Shown: positions 14,306 through 15,258 of the stretch, piece after piece
Layout of the letters: each line of letters begins with the position of its first letter
How positions within the stretch are numbered: position 1 is the stretch's first letter
NCBI GenBank assembly: GCA_039180865.1
Contig: JBCDCZ010000089.1
Span: 1-15,258, forward strand
DNA from: JBCDCU01 sp039180865
Lineage (GTDB): Bacteria; Pseudomonadota; Alphaproteobacteria; Rhizobiales; JACESI01
Direction: 5' to 3'
DNA length: 15,258 nt
The notes under the pieces: model-generated
Told to the model about the DNA's origin: nothing
The model's input: only the letters and a program-made list of their open reading frames with translations
Database searches by the model: none
Translations under genes and position numbers: made by a program

Positions 14306-14356
14306 GGAGCACGCCGGACAACCGGGGGCGACGGTATGCCGTCCGGCGATTGCTCC
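14306..14356 (-). terminator. Extended hairpin at the end of the degP-type gene
   Basis: GGAGCA plus CGCCGGAC (14306-14319) pair with GTCCGGCG (14341-14348) and TGCTCC (14351-14356). This makes a 14-bp stem with a two-base AT bulge. The TAG stop (14358-14356) sits at its base. An inner hairpin GACGG-TATG-CCGTC (14330-14343) competes with it. No T-run follows on the minus strand, so it is a terminator-like or 3'-protecting structure rather than a textbook terminator. Confidence 0.45.
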
Positions 14357-15258
14357 TAGCCTTTCTCGGTGATTGGCAACGCGACGAAACGGGTTCCGCG
14401 ATTGCCTTCAATGCGCATGAGGACGGCTTTCTTGCCTTCCTCGCGGGCGGTCTCAATTGCCCGTTTTGCATCCGCGGGATTGTCGACCTGGGTTCCGCCG
14501 ATTTCAGCAATCACATCGCCACCGCGCAGGTTTTTCGTCGCAAGCGGGCTGTCCGGCAGGACCTTGGTGATGACCACACCGCGACCATCAGAGGACGATT
14601 CAAGTTCAAGACCGAATTCTTCCATCATGGTCGGGCGTGCCGGTTCTTCAGGGCTCGGCTGAGGCGACCGGGCGCTTCGAGGCGTTTCCGGCAATTTGTC
14701 GAGCCTTACCTTGATGGTCTGCGTACTCCCGTTACGGAAAACGGTGATTTCGTGTTGCGTGCCCGGTCGCAATCCTGCGATTTTCCGAGAGAGGTCTTTC
14801 GGCGATTCAATCGGATCGCCATTGACAGCAACGATTGCATCGCCAGCGCGAATGCCTGCTCGATCGGCTGGTCCATCCCGTTGTGGGTCTGTCACAAGTG
14901 CGCCATTTGTGTCGGCGAGACCGATACTGTCAGCAATATCCCGGCTTATCGATTGAATCTGGACACCAAGGAAGCCACGGACGACGACACCGTCATCTTT
15001 CAGATCTTCAATAACGCGCTTTGCTGTCGCGGCTGGAATTGCGAATGCAATACCGACATTGCCTCCAGACGGGGAGAAGATCGCAGTGTTTACGCCGATG
15101 ACCTCGCCATTGAGGTTAAAGGCCGGACCACCGGAGTTGCCTTTGTTGACGGCTGCGTCAATCTGCAGGAAATCGTCATAAGGTCCGGCACCGATATCAC
15201 GGCCGCGAGCCGACACGATCCCGGCGGTCACTGTCCCACCAAGGCCGAACGGATTGCC
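14356..15258 (-). CDS. degP: Do/DegP-family periplasmic serine protease, N-terminal part outside window
   Basis: HtrA-type protease and chaperone that degrades misfolded envelope proteins. The visible 300 residues start mid-domain (GNPFGLGGTVTAG) with no stop before the window edge, so signal peptide, catalytic His and Asp are missing only because the window ends. The nucleophile is S42 of the visible part, in KGNSGGPAF. PDZ1 covers about 97-188 (GFLGVQIQ, AGIRAGDAIVAVNGDPI), then a proline-rich linker 189-212, and PDZ2 about 213-297 (LRGGDVIAEIGGTQV). Two PDZ domains fit DegP/DegQ/MucD rather than DegS. The gene may belong to the same stress-response neighbourhood as the two-component system downstream, but a 174-base spacer with a hairpin separates them. 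degQ or mucD are equally possible names. Confidence 0.9.
   Translation of the reverse strand, partial: GNPFGLGGTVTAGIVSARGRDIGAGPYDDFLQIDAAVNKGNSGGPAFNLNGEVIGVNTAIFSPSGGNVGIAFAIPAATAKRVIEDLKDDGVVVRGFLGVQIQSISRDIADSIGLADTNGALVTDPQRDGPADRAGIRAGDAIVAVNGDPIESPKDLSRKIAGLRPGTQHEITVFRNGSTQTIKVRLDKLPETPRSARSPQPSPEEPARPTMMEEFGLELESSSDGRGVVITKVLPDSPLATKNLRGGDVIAEIGGTQVDNPADAKRAIETAREEGKKAVLMRIEGNRGTRFVALPITEKG

Noticed and set aside
1..15258. CRISPR array, tRNA, rRNA, insertion sequence or prophage
   Set aside because: No regularly spaced repeats, no tRNA-like cloverleaf or rRNA signature and no transposase or integrase motifs were seen on either strand.

Overview
The window looks like part of an alphaproteobacterial chromosome, most likely Hyphomicrobiales (rhizobial relatives). 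GC is moderately high and coding density is very high. The order degP, response regulator, histidine kinase, glnE, then a PleC-type kinase on the other strand matches, from memory, the arrangement in rhizobia. No tRNA, rRNA, insertion sequence, phage gene or CRISPR array was seen.

Region 1 (1-5905, + strand) is a metabolic operon. Its first four genes match the beta-hydroxyaspartate cycle (BHAC) described in Paracoccus denitrificans: bhcA (aspartate-glyoxylate aminotransferase, 5' end cut by the window), bhcB (beta-hydroxyaspartate dehydratase), bhcC (beta-hydroxyaspartate aldolase) and bhcD (iminosuccinate reductase). Together they turn two glyoxylate into one oxaloacetate without losing carbon: BhcA makes glycine, BhcC joins glycine to a second glyoxylate, BhcB dehydrates the product to iminosuccinate, and BhcD reduces that to aspartate, which returns to BhcA as amino donor. 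A fifth gene, an NAD(P)-dependent aldehyde dehydrogenase, overlaps the end of bhcD. It may feed the cycle from an aldehyde such as glycolaldehyde, but its substrate cannot be read from sequence. Perfect or near-perfect RNA hairpins lie in the bhcA-bhcB gap (one) and the bhcC-bhcD gap (two).

Region 2 (5906-8386, + strand) is a 153-base AT-rich spacer holding small repeats and palindromes, followed by a membrane histidine kinase with two PAS domains and a PleC/DivJ/PdhS-type catalytic core. A 9-bp hairpin with the kinase stop codon in its loop marks the convergent gene junction.

Region 3 (8424-15258, - strand) reads in the order degP/htrA-type periplasmic protease (5' end outside the window), a 174-base spacer with hairpins and a possible promoter, an OmpR-type response regulator, its HAMP histidine kinase, glnE (glutamine synthetase adenylyltransferase) and a secreted protein with four EF-hands. 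From the regulator to the EF-hand gene the reading frames overlap or nearly touch, so these four are probably one transcript. That transcript would join an envelope two-component system, nitrogen control and a periplasmic calcium-binding protein.
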